From an uncultured Muribaculaceae bacterium (GTDB lineage Bacteria > Bacteroidota > Bacteroidia > Bacteroidales > Muribaculaceae): 64,000 nt of DNA. Under the pieces are notes generated by a model. That model ran no database searches, had not been told where the DNA came from, and was given only the letters and a program-made list of their open reading frames with translations. Both the position numbers and the translations under genes were made by a program. The stretch covers positions 62,001 to 126,000 of the forward strand of contig CALUMJ010000002.1 of assembly GCA_944321715.1 (NCBI GenBank). The letters are read 5' to 3'. The stretch's first letter is position 1. Every line of letters starts with the position of its first letter. Of this stretch, positions 11,289 through 21,124 are shown one piece after another.

Positions 11289-13469
11289 TTAATTTCCAAG
11301 CTCAGACAAGAATTTAATCCGTACCAAGCGTATCTCTTCTTCGGTGAAATCGCCGCCTAATTCCTTCATCGCCGCATTGATATCATCGCTTTCACTTTCT
11401 TTGAAATACTCAAAAATCTCTTCTTGTCGGTCATCATCCATTATCTCACTTATGAAATAATCAATATTAATCTTTGTTCCCGAATATACAATGACTTCTA
11501 TCTCGTCAAGTAACTCGTCGAATTCTAATCCCTTCGACTCGGCTAACTCATCAAGTGGAATACGGCGGTCGATGCCATGAATTATAGAAACCTTCAACTT
11601 GCTCTTGTTTGGTACGCTTCGCACCAGCAAATCCTCAGGACGTTCAATTTCATTTTCTTCGACATGACGCTTTATTACTTTCACAAATTCCTCGCCGTAT
11701 CGTGTCGCCTTCCCTCGTCCTACACCCGGAATATTGACAAGTTCTTCGATAGTCGTTGGATAGGTTGTTGCCATCGCATCAAGCGACTGGTCTTGAAATA
11801 TAACATAAGGGGGCAGATTGTGCTGTTTCGCAATTTTCTTGCGCAAATCTTTCAGAATTGCACTTAATTCTGGGTCAACGGCACAAGAAACCCCGCTTTT
11901 AACTACGACATCTTCATCACTGTCCGAAAAATCATTATCTTCGACAATTTTAAATGATGTAGGATTTGCCAAAAATTTCTTTCCGGCATCGGTCACTTTC
12001 AATAAACCGTAATTTTCTATATCCTTATCCAAGTATCCCGAAATTATGGCCTGACGTATCACTGCTCCCACAAACTTGCCTTCACAACCTTGCAGACAAC
12101 CAAAAGATTCGAGATTTTCATGATTGTAAGACTTTATTTCGTTGGTTTCTTTACCAATAAGCAAATTAACCACATAATCAGCTTTAAATTTCTCTTTCAA
12201 GGCAGCAACAGCTTCTATCACAGCGCACAATTCATCCTTTGCTTCTACCTGTTTTTTAGGATGCAAACAATTGTCACAGTTCCCACAATTACTCTCGTGG
12301 TATTCTTCTCCGAAATAATGCAAGAGCGATTTCCTGCGGCATACCGAAGACTCGGCATAAGCAGCAGTTTCAAGCAACAGTTGTTTACCGATTTCTTGCT
12401 CCGCTATGGGTTTCCCTTGCATGAACTTTTCCAACTTTTGAAGGTCTTTATTTGTATAAAATGTTATACATAATCCTTCCCCTCCATCTCGACCCGCACG
12501 TCCTGTTTCCTGATAATATCCCTCCAAACTTTTTGGAATATCATAATGAATTACAAATCTCACATCTGGTTTGTCAATCCCCATTCCAAATGCTATTGTA
12601 GCCACTATCACATTTACCTCTTCATGCAAAAATGCGTCCTGATTGGCACTGCGTGTTGCCGTGTCCATTCCTGCATGATATGGAAGAGCCTTTATTTCAT
12701 TGACTTGCAATATCTCTGCAAGCTCTTCAACCTTCTTCCTACTCAGACAATATATTATGCCAGATTTACCAGGCCGTTCTTTTATAAATTTAATAATATC
12801 CTTATCTACATTGCCAGTCTTATTCCGCACCTCATAGTACAAGTTAGGTCGGTTAAACGACGACTTGAACACTTTGGCATCAATCATACCCAAGTTTTTT
12901 TGTATATCATGCTGCACTTTTGGTGTAGCCGTGGCTGTAAGGGCTATCACTGGACGTGTACCAATCTCGTTTATGATAGGTCGTATTTTTCGATATTCCG
13001 GGCGAAAATCGTGTCCCCATTCCGAAATGCAATGCGCTTCATCAACTGCATAAAAAGAAATCTTCACGGTTTTCAAGAATTCTATGTTTTCCTCTTTCGT
13101 CAACGACTCTGGAGCCACATATAGCAACCTTGTCTTTCCACTGATTACATCGTTTTTTACCTGGTCTATAGCCTGTTTGTTTAATGATGAATTTAAAAAG
13201 TGGGCTACGCCATCCTCGTCGCTATAATTGCGCATCGCATCAACCTGATTCTTCATCAATGCAATCAATGGAGATATCACAATTGCAGTCCCTTCCATTA
13301 TCAGTGATGGCAATTGGTAGCACAACGACTTGCCTCCTCCCGTAGGCATCAATACAAATGTATCATTGCCATCAAGCAGATTTTCCATTATTGCCTCTTG
13401 GTTGCCTTTGAATGTATCAAAGCCAAAATATTTTTTCAGAGTCGATGTAAGGAGTTCTTTGTTTGCCAT
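11289..13469 (-). CDS. recQ: ATP-dependent DNA helicase RecQ
   Basis: 726 residues. RecQ is a 3'-5' helicase acting in recombination and stalled-fork repair. The SF2 motifs are intact: Walker A PTGGGKSLCYQLP (about 45), DEAH box AVDEAHCISEWGHDFRPEY (about 142), TATATP, and motif VI QETGRAGRDG. The RQC zinc site is seen as C-x16-CGNCDNC (about 380-400), then a winged helix, and an HRDC domain near 540-610 (YVIFQDQSLDAMA, IPGVGRGKATRYGEEF). About 110 further residues at the C-terminus make it longer than E. coli RecQ (609). It has its own promoter at 13500-13531, and clpX has a terminator before it, so it is expressed separately from clpPX. Confidence 0.97.
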   Translation of the reverse strand: MANKELLTSTLKKYFGFDTFKGNQEAIMENLLDGNDTFVLMPTGGGKSLCYQLPSLIMEGTAIVISPLIALMKNQVDAMRNYSDEDGVAHFLNSSLNKQAIDQVKNDVISGKTRLLYVAPESLTKEENIEFLKTVKISFYAVDEAHCISEWGHDFRPEYRKIRPIINEIGTRPVIALTATATPKVQHDIQKNLGMIDAKVFKSSFNRPNLYYEVRNKTGNVDKDIIKFIKERPGKSGIIYCLSRKKVEELAEILQVNEIKALPYHAGMDTATRSANQDAFLHEEVNVIVATIAFGMGIDKPDVRFVIHYDIPKSLEGYYQETGRAGRDGGEGLCITFYTNKDLQKLEKFMQGKPIAEQEIGKQLLLETAAYAESSVCRRKSLLHYFGEEYHESNCGNCDNCLHPKKQVEAKDELCAVIEAVAALKEKFKADYVVNLLIGKETNEIKSYNHENLESFGCLQGCEGKFVGAVIRQAIISGYLDKDIENYGLLKVTDAGKKFLANPTSFKIVEDNDFSDSDEDVVVKSGVSCAVDPELSAILKDLRKKIAKQHNLPPYVIFQDQSLDAMATTYPTTIEELVNIPGVGRGKATRYGEEFVKVIKRHVEENEIERPEDLLVRSVPNKSKLKVSIIHGIDRRIPLDELAESKGLEFDELLDEIEVIVYSGTKINIDYFISEIMDDDRQEEIFEYFKESESDDINAAMKELGGDFTEEEIRLVRIKFLSELGN

Positions 13470-13499
13470 GTAAGTAATGAAGATTATTTATCGTTACAA

Positions 13500-13531
13500 C
13501 AAATATAATATTTCATTGTAGAAAAAACAAA
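13500..13531 (-). promoter_or_regulatory. recQ promoter
   Basis: On the minus strand -33 TTTG (13528-13531) is spaced 20 bases from -7 TATATTTG (13500-13507), an exact match to the Bacteroidota consensus. It is about 30 bases before the recQ ATG. Confidence 0.7.
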
Positions 13532-13594
13532 TATCTTGCATAATAAATTTATGACAAATTTTATATGATGCCAATTCCCCTAACCAATTATAAA

Positions 13595-13651
13595 CGTATA
13601 AAACCAGGTAGCAGCTCTGTGTGAATATAAATTACAGAAGCTGCTACCTGG
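13595..13651 (-). terminator. Strong intrinsic terminator downstream of clpX
   Basis: A perfect 12-bp stem CCAGGTAGCAGC / GCTGCTACCTGG (13640-13651 with 13604-13615) extends inward through TTCTGT/ACAGA and is followed on the minus strand by TTTTATACGTTTA. It begins 28 bases after the clpX stop. Confidence 0.85.
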
Positions 13652-13679
13652 CTGCTATATCCATTTATTGTGGATTCCT

Positions 13680-14912
13680 CTAATTATTTGCTTGTTGTAT
13701 TATCTCAAAATTAGCCTTTTTCAATTGACTTTGCGCATATTCCTTGTCAACAATAAACGTTTTACTGCCTGTCGATGGATTTTCATACATGGCATCTATC
13801 ATGATGGTTTCTACTATAGAACGCAGCCCACGTGCTCCCAATTTGAATTCTATTGCCTTATCGACTATATAATCAAGAGCTTCGTCCTTGAATTGCAACG
13901 TTGTGCCATCCATCTTGAACAATTTTATATATTGTTTTACTATGGCATTTTTGGGTTCAACCAGTATGCGGCGCAGAGCATCCCTATCCAACTCTTCGAG
14001 ATTTGTCAATATAGGCAAACGTCCTATTATTTCGGGGATTAAGCCAAACGAGCGCAAATCTTGGGGTGTTACATAATGTAGCAGCTTCTCCCTCGCTATG
14101 CGTCGGTTATTAGCATCAATACCATATCCTACAGCATGTGTGTTAAGGCGCAACGCAATTTTTCGCTCTATTCCCTCAAAAGCTCCTCCGCAGATGAATA
14201 GTATATTTTTCGTATTCACTGCTATCATTTGTTGTTCGGGATGCTTTCGCCCACCTTGCGGCGGAACATTTACTATCGACCCTTCAAGCAATTTCAGCAA
14301 GCCTTGCTGCACCCCTTCACCGCTCACATCGCGCGTTATGGACGGATTGTCACCTTTGCGGGCAATTTTGTCAATCTCATCTATGAACACTATACCACGC
14401 TCGGCAAGTTGCACATTATAATCGCATGCCTGCAAAAGCCTTGTAAGCAAACTCTCAATATCTTCGCCTACATAACCTGCTTCGGTAAGCACTGTGGCAT
14501 CGACTATGGCGAAAGGCACTTTCAACAACCTTGCTATAGTCTTTGCAATCAATGTTTTTCCTGTGCCGGTGGGGCCAACCAATATAATATTGGATTTCTC
14601 AATATCTACATCGTCGTTTTTCTGTGCAAGACGCTTATAGTGATTATAAACCGCTACCGAGATATACTTTTTTGCCCGTTCCTGTCCTATGATGTATTGG
14701 TCCAAATAAGCCTTAATCTCTGTTGGTTTAGGCACACTGCCAAAATCAATATCTTCTACCTGATGATTTTGTGCCAAATATTCTTTCGATATTTTATAGG
14801 CTTGTGCAGCACATTCATTGCAGATGCAACCATTCAATCCCGGCATCAACAATTCGACCTCGCGCGAACTGCGTCCACAGAAACTGCAATATGTTTCAGT
14901 CTTCTTGGCCAT
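13680..14912 (-). CDS. clpX: ATP-dependent Clp protease ATP-binding subunit ClpX
   Basis: 410 residues. ClpX unfolds tagged proteins and feeds them to ClpP. An N-terminal C4 zinc-binding domain is seen as CSFCGRSS...CICNEC (residues about 9-34). The AAA+ domain has Walker [14 protein letters not shown] (about 112), the pore loop GYVG, Walker B FIDEIDKI, a GGRKHPEQQ segment and the sensor-2 GARGLRS. The gene begins 2 bases after the clpP stop, so the two are translated as a pair and made together. Confidence 0.98.
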   Translation of the reverse strand: MAKKTETYCSFCGRSSREVELLMPGLNGCICNECAAQAYKISKEYLAQNHQVEDIDFGSVPKPTEIKAYLDQYIIGQERAKKYISVAVYNHYKRLAQKNDDVDIEKSNIILVGPTGTGKTLIAKTIARLLKVPFAIVDATVLTEAGYVGEDIESLLTRLLQACDYNVQLAERGIVFIDEIDKIARKGDNPSITRDVSGEGVQQGLLKLLEGSIVNVPPQGGRKHPEQQMIAVNTKNILFICGGAFEGIERKIALRLNTHAVGYGIDANNRRIAREKLLHYVTPQDLRSFGLIPEIIGRLPILTNLEELDRDALRRILVEPKNAIVKQYIKLFKMDGTTLQFKDEALDYIVDKAIEFKLGARGLRSIVETIMIDAMYENPSTGSKTFIVDKEYAQSQLKKANFEIIQQANN

Positions 14913-14914
14913 AA

Positions 14915-15598
14915 TTACTTCTTTTGCTTCTCCAGCACATTGTCAATCATTCCGTATTCTACCGCTTCTTGCGAAGTCATCCAGTAATCACGGTCAGAAT
15001 CTTTCAATATCTTATCAAATGGTTGCCCTGAATGTTCAGAAATTATAGAGTACAAGTCATTCTTTAATTTCATGATTTCACGCGCGGTGATTTCAATATC
15101 TGATGCTTGTCCCTGCACGCCGCCCATAGGTTGGTGTATCATTATACGCGAGTGCTTCAATGCAAAACGTTTGTTTTTTGCACCAGCTACGAGCAGCACT
15201 GCAGCCATCGACGCAGCCATTCCCGTACAAATAGTCGATACATCACTTGATATATATTGCATAGTATCGTAAATGCCCAAACCGGCAGATACCGACCCGC
15301 CAGGTGAATTGATATATATCGAGATGTCTTTGCCCGGGTCGGACGAGTCAAGATATAACAATTGCGCTTGTATCACATTGGCCGAATAATCATCGACAGC
15401 TGTACCCAAAAATATGATGCGTTCCATCATCAAGCGCGAGAATACATCCATTTGAGTCACATTTAACTGCCTCTCTTCAAGTATTGTAGGAGAAATGTAA
15501 CTATTCATTATTGAGTTTGCATTGTTCATATATTGGTCCAACGCAAGACCGTTTCTGCCGAGATGGTGTACGGCATAATTTCTGAAATCGGTATTCAT
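14915..15598 (-). CDS. clpP: ATP-dependent Clp protease proteolytic subunit ClpP
   Basis: 227 residues. This is the serine protease of the ClpXP complex. The catalytic triad is visible: Ser130 in GMAASMAA, His155 in [10 protein letters not shown] and Asp204 in DSDRDYW. The N-terminus is about 30 residues longer than E. coli ClpP. This may include a processed propeptide, or the true start may be further in. In several Bacteroidales, trigger factor (tig) lies directly upstream; here the upstream gene is lon, 170 bases away and in the same direction. Confidence 0.98.
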   Translation of the reverse strand: MNTDFRNYAVHHLGRNGLALDQYMNNANSIMNSYISPTILEERQLNVTQMDVFSRLMMERIIFLGTAVDDYSANVIQAQLLYLDSSDPGKDISIYINSPGGSVSAGLGIYDTMQYISSDVSTICTGMAASMAAVLLVAGAKNKRFALKHSRIMIHQPMGGVQGQASDIEITAREIMKLKNDLYSIISEHSGQPFDKILKDSDRDYWMTSQEAVEYGMIDNVLEKQKK

Positions 15599-15657
15599 AT
15601 ATAACTTACGTTTAATTTGCTTAGTTGATTGTTACGTTCAAAATTACTAAAATCGTC

Positions 15658-15665
15658 CAAATATA
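15658..15665 (-). promoter_or_regulatory. Candidate -7 box for clpPX
   Basis: TATATTTG on the minus strand matches TAnnTTTG about 60 bases before the clpP start. No -33 TTTG is present at standard spacing, so this rests on the -7 box and its position alone. Confidence 0.4.
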
Positions 15666-15768
15666 ACAACATCCATAATATGGTTTGCGTCTTCGTTTGT
15701 AACATTTACAGAAATATATTCTGCCAACACAGAAATGTTATGAAACTTAACGCACTTTGCGCTATTGA

Positions 15769-18216
15769 CTATAATTCAATAGGGTTGTCTATTTTTTCGG
15801 GCAACAAAGCTATATCTATCACTTCTTTTATAGTGCTGACAAAGTGGAAATTAAGTCCCTTTAGATATATCTCTTTTATTTCGTCTATATCCTTTTTGTT
15901 CTCCTTACACAATATTATATCCACTATACCTGCACGCTTGGCAGCAAGAATTTTTTCTTTAATACCACCTACTGGTAGCACTTTGCCACGCAGCGTTATC
16001 TCGCCTGTCATAGCCAAATTAGGACGCACCTTGCGTTGCGTGAATGTCGAAACCAATGATGTAACCATTGTCACACCCGCCGATGGCCCGTCTTTCGGGA
16101 TAGCTCCTTCTGGAACATGTATATGAACATTATATTTATCAAATAATTCATAATCGATACCGAACAATGAGCTATGAGCTTTTAAATATTGCAATGCTAT
16201 CACAGCCGACTCTTTCATCACATCTCCGAGGTTGCCAGTAAGCGTCAATTTCTCTCCTTTGCCTCTTGAAATGGATGATTCAACAAATAATATTTCACCG
16301 CCAACAGCAGTCCATGCCAATCCAGTGACTACACCCGCAAATTCATTGCCTTCATATTTGTCGCGGAAATATTCTTCGGGGCCCAGCAAATCTTTCAATT
16401 GCTCAACTGCTATTGTTGTCGGAAATTCTTCATTAGAAGCTTTCAAACGAGCAATGCGGCGCAATGCTTTTGCTATGGTCTTATCCAACTGCCTTACACC
16501 CGACTCACGAGTGTATGAATCAATCATTTTAGCGATAGTCGCCTTGGGAAAATCTATTTCCTTTGCAGCAAATCCATGTTCAGCGAGCTGTTTCGGTATA
16601 AGGTGCTTCCGCGCTATCTCGATTTTTTCTTCTTGAATATAACCATTTATCTCGATTATCTCCATTCTGTCAAGCAATGGTTGCGATAATCCTGCCAAAG
16701 AATTGGCTGTTGCGATAAATAATATCTTTGACAAATCAAAATCAATATCGATATAATTGTCATGGAAATGGTTGTTTTGTTCTGGGTCAAGGACTTCAAG
16801 CAATGCCGAAGACGGGTCGCCCTTGAAATCCTGACCTATTTTATCTATTTCATCAAGAACGAAAACAGGGTTGGCACTTTCGCTTTTAATCAAGCCTTGA
16901 ATAATGCGTCCCGGCATGGCTCCAATGTATGTACGCCTATGTCCCCTTATCTCAGCTTCATCGTGTAGCCCACCAAGCGATACTCTTACATATTTCCTAT
17001 TAAGTGCATCCGCTATTGATTTTCCCAATGAAGTTTTTCCAACCCCCGGAGGTCCATATAGGCAAATAATGGGAGCTTTCATGTCACCTCGCAATTTCAG
17101 CACAGCAAGGTGTTCCAATATGCGGTCTTTGACCTTCTCAAGGCCATAGTGGTCTTTGTTCAACTTGTTCTCAACACGCTTTAAGTTGAAATTGTCTGTT
17201 GTGTACTCATTCCACGGAAGATTGAGCAATGTATCGAGATAGGCATACTGAACCGAAAAATCAGGGGATTGCGGATTAATCCTCTCTAACTTCTTAAGTT
17301 CTTTTTCAAAAGCCTGTCCAGTTTCGGCATTCCATTTTTTCTCAGATGCACGCTTCTGCAATTCATCTATGTCATCATCGGATGTATTACCCAATTCATC
17401 CTGAATTGTACGTATTTGTTGCTGCAAGAAATGCTCACGTTGTTGTTGCGACAAATCCTCACGTGCTTTCGACTGTATATCTGCTTTAATTGCCAGCAAC
17501 TGAGCTTGTTTTGACAAAAGTGAATACAATTTATAAGCTCGTTGTTTAACTTCATTTTCTTCCAACAACTCTTGTTTGACTGCAGGTTCAATCGGACAAT
17601 TGACAGCAAGAAAGTTTATCAGATATATTGGATTATCAATGTTTCTAATTGCAAAAGCCAATTCTTTTGCGCCTTCGCCTACATTTTTAAGGATATCGTA
17701 TGTCAATTCCTTGACGCTCAGCATCAGCGCATCAAACTCTTTATCATCTTCATCTGGCAGAATATCGTCATACAACTCTACTTCACCCGTCAAATATGGC
17801 TCATGCGAAACTACATTTTTGAGGTTGATACACGAACGTCCTTGCAACAATACATTTGTCGTATTATCGGGCAATTCAAAAACCTTAATTATATCGGCTA
17901 CGACTCCTTTATGGTACAAATCACTATATCCAGGGTCTTCAGTATTACCATTGACTTGGCACACAACACCGATTTTGCACTTCTTTTTCTGTGCATCTTG
18001 AATCAGCCTTAGCGACTTATTGCGCCCCACAGCTACAGGCAAAGTTATCCCTGGGAATAGTACCATATTGCGCAATGCCAAGATTGGCATATCTTTCTCA
18101 TCAATTTTGCCATCTATGTTACCATCCTCTTCACCTTTAATTTCAGTGAATATTGGCATTATATGTGGAGTTTCGTCATTTGGCTCGTTATCGAAATCAT
18201 TGAAAAAATTCATCAT
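15769..18216 (-). CDS. lon: ATP-dependent protease Lon
   Basis: 815 residues from ATG 18216. The frame is open upstream to 18306, but those 30 residues are not Lon-like, so MMNFFNDFDNEP is preferred. The N-terminal substrate-binding LAN domain starts at LALRNMVLFPGITLPVAVGR, and a coiled coil follows. The AAA+ module has Walker A GPPGVGKTS (about 387) and Walker B FVLDEIDKI. The protease domain has the Ser-Lys dyad: Ser in PKDGPSAGVTM (about 710) and Lys in GGIKEKILAAKRAG (about 752). Lon degrades misfolded and regulatory proteins. It lies upstream of clpP, so three ATP-dependent protease genes are adjacent here. Confidence 0.97.
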   Translation of the reverse strand: MMNFFNDFDNEPNDETPHIMPIFTEIKGEEDGNIDGKIDEKDMPILALRNMVLFPGITLPVAVGRNKSLRLIQDAQKKKCKIGVVCQVNGNTEDPGYSDLYHKGVVADIIKVFELPDNTTNVLLQGRSCINLKNVVSHEPYLTGEVELYDDILPDEDDKEFDALMLSVKELTYDILKNVGEGAKELAFAIRNIDNPIYLINFLAVNCPIEPAVKQELLEENEVKQRAYKLYSLLSKQAQLLAIKADIQSKAREDLSQQQREHFLQQQIRTIQDELGNTSDDDIDELQKRASEKKWNAETGQAFEKELKKLERINPQSPDFSVQYAYLDTLLNLPWNEYTTDNFNLKRVENKLNKDHYGLEKVKDRILEHLAVLKLRGDMKAPIICLYGPPGVGKTSLGKSIADALNRKYVRVSLGGLHDEAEIRGHRRTYIGAMPGRIIQGLIKSESANPVFVLDEIDKIGQDFKGDPSSALLEVLDPEQNNHFHDNYIDIDFDLSKILFIATANSLAGLSQPLLDRMEIIEINGYIQEEKIEIARKHLIPKQLAEHGFAAKEIDFPKATIAKMIDSYTRESGVRQLDKTIAKALRRIARLKASNEEFPTTIAVEQLKDLLGPEEYFRDKYEGNEFAGVVTGLAWTAVGGEILFVESSISRGKGEKLTLTGNLGDVMKESAVIALQYLKAHSSLFGIDYELFDKYNVHIHVPEGAIPKDGPSAGVTMVTSLVSTFTQRKVRPNLAMTGEITLRGKVLPVGGIKEKILAAKRAGIVDIILCKENKKDIDEIKEIYLKGLNFHFVSTIKEVIDIALLPEKIDNPIEL

Positions 18217-18370
18217 AGCATTTTTTAGCTTACAGTTCCAAAAATTGTGTGCAAAATATATGCCAAATCTGAGTACATTTGACAATTCTGTTATGTTAAA
18301 CCACAACAGGACATGTCATATATAGCCACTAACGTTATTGGTATGTGGCTGTACAGAGGAAGTTTGCGTA

Positions 18371-19216
18371 TTATCGTTTATCTATTTGTAGCCTTTTCAA
18401 TACTGCAACGCAATTTCCTTTATTGTCATAAAGAGCAATCTGAGCATCACTGACAGGCCGACAAGTTTCGGTCATTTCGAGCGCGACAAGGAGTGCCGTT
18501 TCGTTCTTGATGTTTTCACACATTTTCATTGTTGAAAGCAATTGTTGGAATTGAACCCCCCAATCTTTCCCGTAATCTATATATATACTTCCATTCAATA
18601 TGTTACAACCTGAATTGCCGTGCAAGGTTTGTTGGTCAATATCAATCACCAACTTTACATTTTCATCACTTACTGGTTGTTCATTTATTTTTTCAACGGT
18701 CCACGCGCCATTCATGAAATTGAGGTTTTGCTCTTTCAATACAGCTATTGTTCGCCCCTTTCCGTCAAGTAGATGCAGACGCTTAATATCATTTTTCTCA
18801 TAAAGTTTCACAGCATCTGCATCATCAAAAATCTTCATCACTTTTCCTTCAGGTGTTGCATTGTCGCAAGACATCATTGTTGATATGATGTTATCAAAAG
18901 ATATTTTGCCACCTTCATACTTGAACGCCCCATTAATGACATTACACCCATTATTACCATAAAACCTGTTATTTGAAAAATCAAATGTAATAAATGGACG
19001 TTCCATCGTGCTGACTTTTTCACCTTTGATGGTAACAATTGTCCATTCCCCATTCAATTGGTCAAAAACATTCGTTATAGCAATACTGTTATCCCTAACA
19101 GCGGTAGTATCGTTCATATCAACATCAGAAGGAGTTGTTGTTGATTTCTTAAGCGTTCCACAACCTACGGTTGCAATTAAAATTACTAAGTATAAAAATA
19201 TTCTCGTTAGTTTCAT
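18371..19216 (-). CDS. Lipoprotein with two META (HslJ-like) domains
   Basis: 281 residues with a lipoprotein signal peptide: hydrophobic about 5-18, lipobox VGCG with Cys at about 19. Two META domains follow: about 50-155 (LNGEWTIVTIKGE, ITFDFSNNRFYGNNGCNVINGAF, MMSCDN) and about 165-275 (MNGAWTVEKINEQPV, LHGNSGCNILNGSI, KMCEN). META domains occur in the heat-shock protein HslJ and in surface lipoproteins; their biochemical role is poorly defined. The gene lies between ndh (32 bases upstream) and lon (downstream), and may be co-transcribed with ndh. An envelope-stress role is a guess from HslJ only. Confidence 0.85.
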   Translation of the reverse strand: MKLTRIFLYLVILIATVGCGTLKKSTTTPSDVDMNDTTAVRDNSIAITNVFDQLNGEWTIVTIKGEKVSTMERPFITFDFSNNRFYGNNGCNVINGAFKYEGGKISFDNIISTMMSCDNATPEGKVMKIFDDADAVKLYEKNDIKRLHLLDGKGRTIAVLKEQNLNFMNGAWTVEKINEQPVSDENVKLVIDIDQQTLHGNSGCNILNGSIYIDYGKDWGVQFQQLLSTMKMCENIKNETALLVALEMTETCRPVSDAQIALYDNKGNCVAVLKRLQIDKR

Positions 19217-19248
19217 TGCGTTTTTTAATAAATAATTGAATAGTTATA

Positions 19249-20544
19249 TCATTCTTTTGCAAGGTCCCAATGGCGTCGGTACGGATATTTTGTCGGACGG
19301 ATAAGAAGTCTTAGAGATGTCGAATATGTGCAATAAGCCCATATCCAATTTATAAGGACTGTCAATTTGTTCCGCATTCCTAATATCGAAATAAGATGGA
19401 CAAACATCCATGCGACCCATGCCGGCCGACCATACATGTGCAACTTATGCAAATCTGCCACAGCACGATTGCGACCTACGGTAGCCATTGAACCTTTATC
19501 TTTATATTCAAATTTTTTCTTGAATTCTCCTATATTTAGATTTTTAGCAAGACATTTTGCCTGTTGGATAGCAACCTGTGCCAATTGTGGATACCCATGT
19601 GGATATTGCGGGCTTTCCATATAGGCAATATCTCCAAGCGCGAAAATATCATTAAATCCATTCACTCTATTATATGAATCAACGATAAAACGGCCACCAC
19701 GGCCAAACACCGATTTGTCAAAACCTTCAATATGCTCACCTGTAATGCCGGCTGTCCATATTAGTGTTTCACAATATACCTCCTCGCCATTGGCAAACTT
19801 TACGATGTTATTGTCATAGCTGACCATTGTGGTATTTAACTTCACATCCACCATAAGATGGCCAAGATATTCGGTCGCATGACGCGAAGCGTCTTCACTC
19901 ATTGTGCGCAACACCTTGTCGGCACCTTCCACTATGAGTATTTTCAGGTCTTCCTTGTCCAAATCGGGATATTCTCGGGGCAATATATACCGTTTCATCT
20001 CCCCTATCGCACCAGCTACTTCCACGCCCGTTGGACCTGCCCCGATTACAACGAAACTAAGCAATCGTTTCTTTTCGTCTTCATCTTTAGCAATACTTGC
20101 TCGTTCGAGTCGGTCAAGTACCTCATTTCTCAAACGTATAGCTTCGGCAACCGATTTGAGCGTATATACCTTGTCGCGCAAATCATTCATGCCAAAGAAA
20201 TTGTTTGTTGTTCCTGCTGCAATCAACAAATAATCATACGAGATTGTTTCAAATTGCGTGGTTATGGTTTTAGCCGAAGTATTAACGCTTTTAACCTCCC
20301 CCATGTGGAATCTAACATGTTTCATATGCCGCACCTCTCGGCGGAATGGGAATGATATACTACCCGAATCAAGACCCGAAGATGCTATCTGGTAAAATAG
20401 CGGAGGAAACGAGTGAAAATTATGTCGGTCAACAAGCGTTATGTCAAACTTTTCTTTATCAAGCGACTTTATAATATTTATTCCGGCAAATCCGCCACCA
20501 ATAATGACTATGTGCTTTTTGCCCATGTTGCTCTCATTGTTCAT
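19249..20544 (-). CDS. ndh: Type II NADH dehydrogenase (NDH-2)
   Basis: 431 residues from ATG 20544. A GTG at 20550 and an ATG at 20526 are alternatives; the conserved region starts at KKHIVIIGGGFAGINI. This FAD enzyme passes electrons from NADH to quinone without pumping ions. Two Rossmann folds are visible: the FAD-binding GGGFAGIN (about 15) and the NADH-binding GAGPTGVEVAGAIGEM (about 170). A second FAD contact is GDIAYMES (about 305). The C-terminus has a hydrophobic segment (about 370-410, WVAWMFVHLISILGM) that would anchor it to the inner face of the membrane, as usual for the family. Confidence 0.93.
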   Translation of the reverse strand: MNNESNMGKKHIVIIGGGFAGINIIKSLDKEKFDITLVDRHNFHSFPPLFYQIASSGLDSGSISFPFRREVRHMKHVRFHMGEVKSVNTSAKTITTQFETISYDYLLIAAGTTNNFFGMNDLRDKVYTLKSVAEAIRLRNEVLDRLERASIAKDEDEKKRLLSFVVIGAGPTGVEVAGAIGEMKRYILPREYPDLDKEDLKILIVEGADKVLRTMSEDASRHATEYLGHLMVDVKLNTTMVSYDNNIVKFANGEEVYCETLIWTAGITGEHIEGFDKSVFGRGGRFIVDSYNRVNGFNDIFALGDIAYMESPQYPHGYPQLAQVAIQQAKCLAKNLNIGEFKKKFEYKDKGSMATVGRNRAVADLHKLHMYGRPAWVAWMFVHLISILGMRNKLTVLINWIWAYCTYSTSLRLLIRPTKYPYRRHWDLAKE

Positions 20545-20571
20545 CTTCACTTAATCATAAAATTCCAACTG

Positions 20572-20579
20572 CAAAAATA
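20572..20579 (-). promoter_or_regulatory. Candidate -7 box upstream of ndh
   Basis: TATTTTTG on the minus strand matches TAnnTTTG, 28 bases before the ndh ATG at 20544. No good -33 box is seen. Confidence 0.4.
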
Positions 20580-20626
20580 CTCAATATTTTAAAGCCCACT
20601 TTATTTTTTCTTCAGATTATTTAATT

Positions 20627-21109
20627 TCATGATGGATAAACCATATTAGCCTCCGTCACACATTCAAGAACTTCTTTCAAATATTTTCTTGCCTCCCAAT
20701 TGGCCATGGGCAAGTTATTGAGCATGTAATTACCACAATCATGAGCCGATGCTCCTGGTATTTCTCCACTGTAGGTTGAAATGAACGAAAACATTTCAGT
20801 CACAAGTAAGAGAATGTCACTTGGTTGCAAATCGCCAGACAGCAATAAATAAAAACCAGTACAACAACCCATTGGACCAAAATAAATCACCTTGTCGCCC
20901 CACATTGCATGGTTTCGCAAATAAGTTGCTCCCAAATGCTCTATGGTATGTATGGCAGCTTGCCCTATGGCAGGTTCTCGGTTAGGTTCCTTCATTCGCA
21001 AGTCAAATGTAGTCACCACATCCCCTTTTGGCAGAATATCTTTTCTCGAAACATATATGCCACGTAACAGCCGTGTATGGTCAACTTTGAAACTATCAAT
21101 TTTTTCCAT
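20627..21109 (-). CDS. luxS: S-ribosylhomocysteine lyase LuxS
   Basis: 160 residues, the usual LuxS length. It cleaves S-ribosylhomocysteine to homocysteine and DPD, the precursor of autoinducer-2. The metal-binding motif is HTIEH (His54, Glu57, His58), with the third ligand Cys125 in SAHDCGNYM. The catalytic Cys is expected in FGPMGCCTGFY (Cys82, by alignment from memory with B. subtilis Cys84); the residue after it is a second Cys. The gene starts 15 bases after the stop of the nucleosidase that makes its substrate, so the two form a complete SAH detoxification unit. Confidence 0.98.
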   Translation of the reverse strand: MEKIDSFKVDHTRLLRGIYVSRKDILPKGDVVTTFDLRMKEPNREPAIGQAAIHTIEHLGATYLRNHAMWGDKVIYFGPMGCCTGFYLLLSGDLQPSDILLLVTEMFSFISTYSGEIPGASAHDCGNYMLNNLPMANWEARKYLKEVLECVTEANMVYPS

Positions 21110-21124
21110 GTAATATACCTATTT

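Noticed and set aside
14229..14987. A 252-residue plus-strand frame opposite clpX
   Set aside because: It is opposite intact clpX motifs and has no family-like features; a shadow frame.
18217..18306. Upstream extension of the lon frame by 30 codons
   Set aside because: The added residues do not resemble any Lon N-terminus and MMNFFNDFDNEP is a natural beginning.
18323..18350. Hairpin AGCCAC / GTGGCT after the META lipoprotein gene
   Set aside because: The stem is short and lacks a clear U-tract, so a terminator call is not supported.
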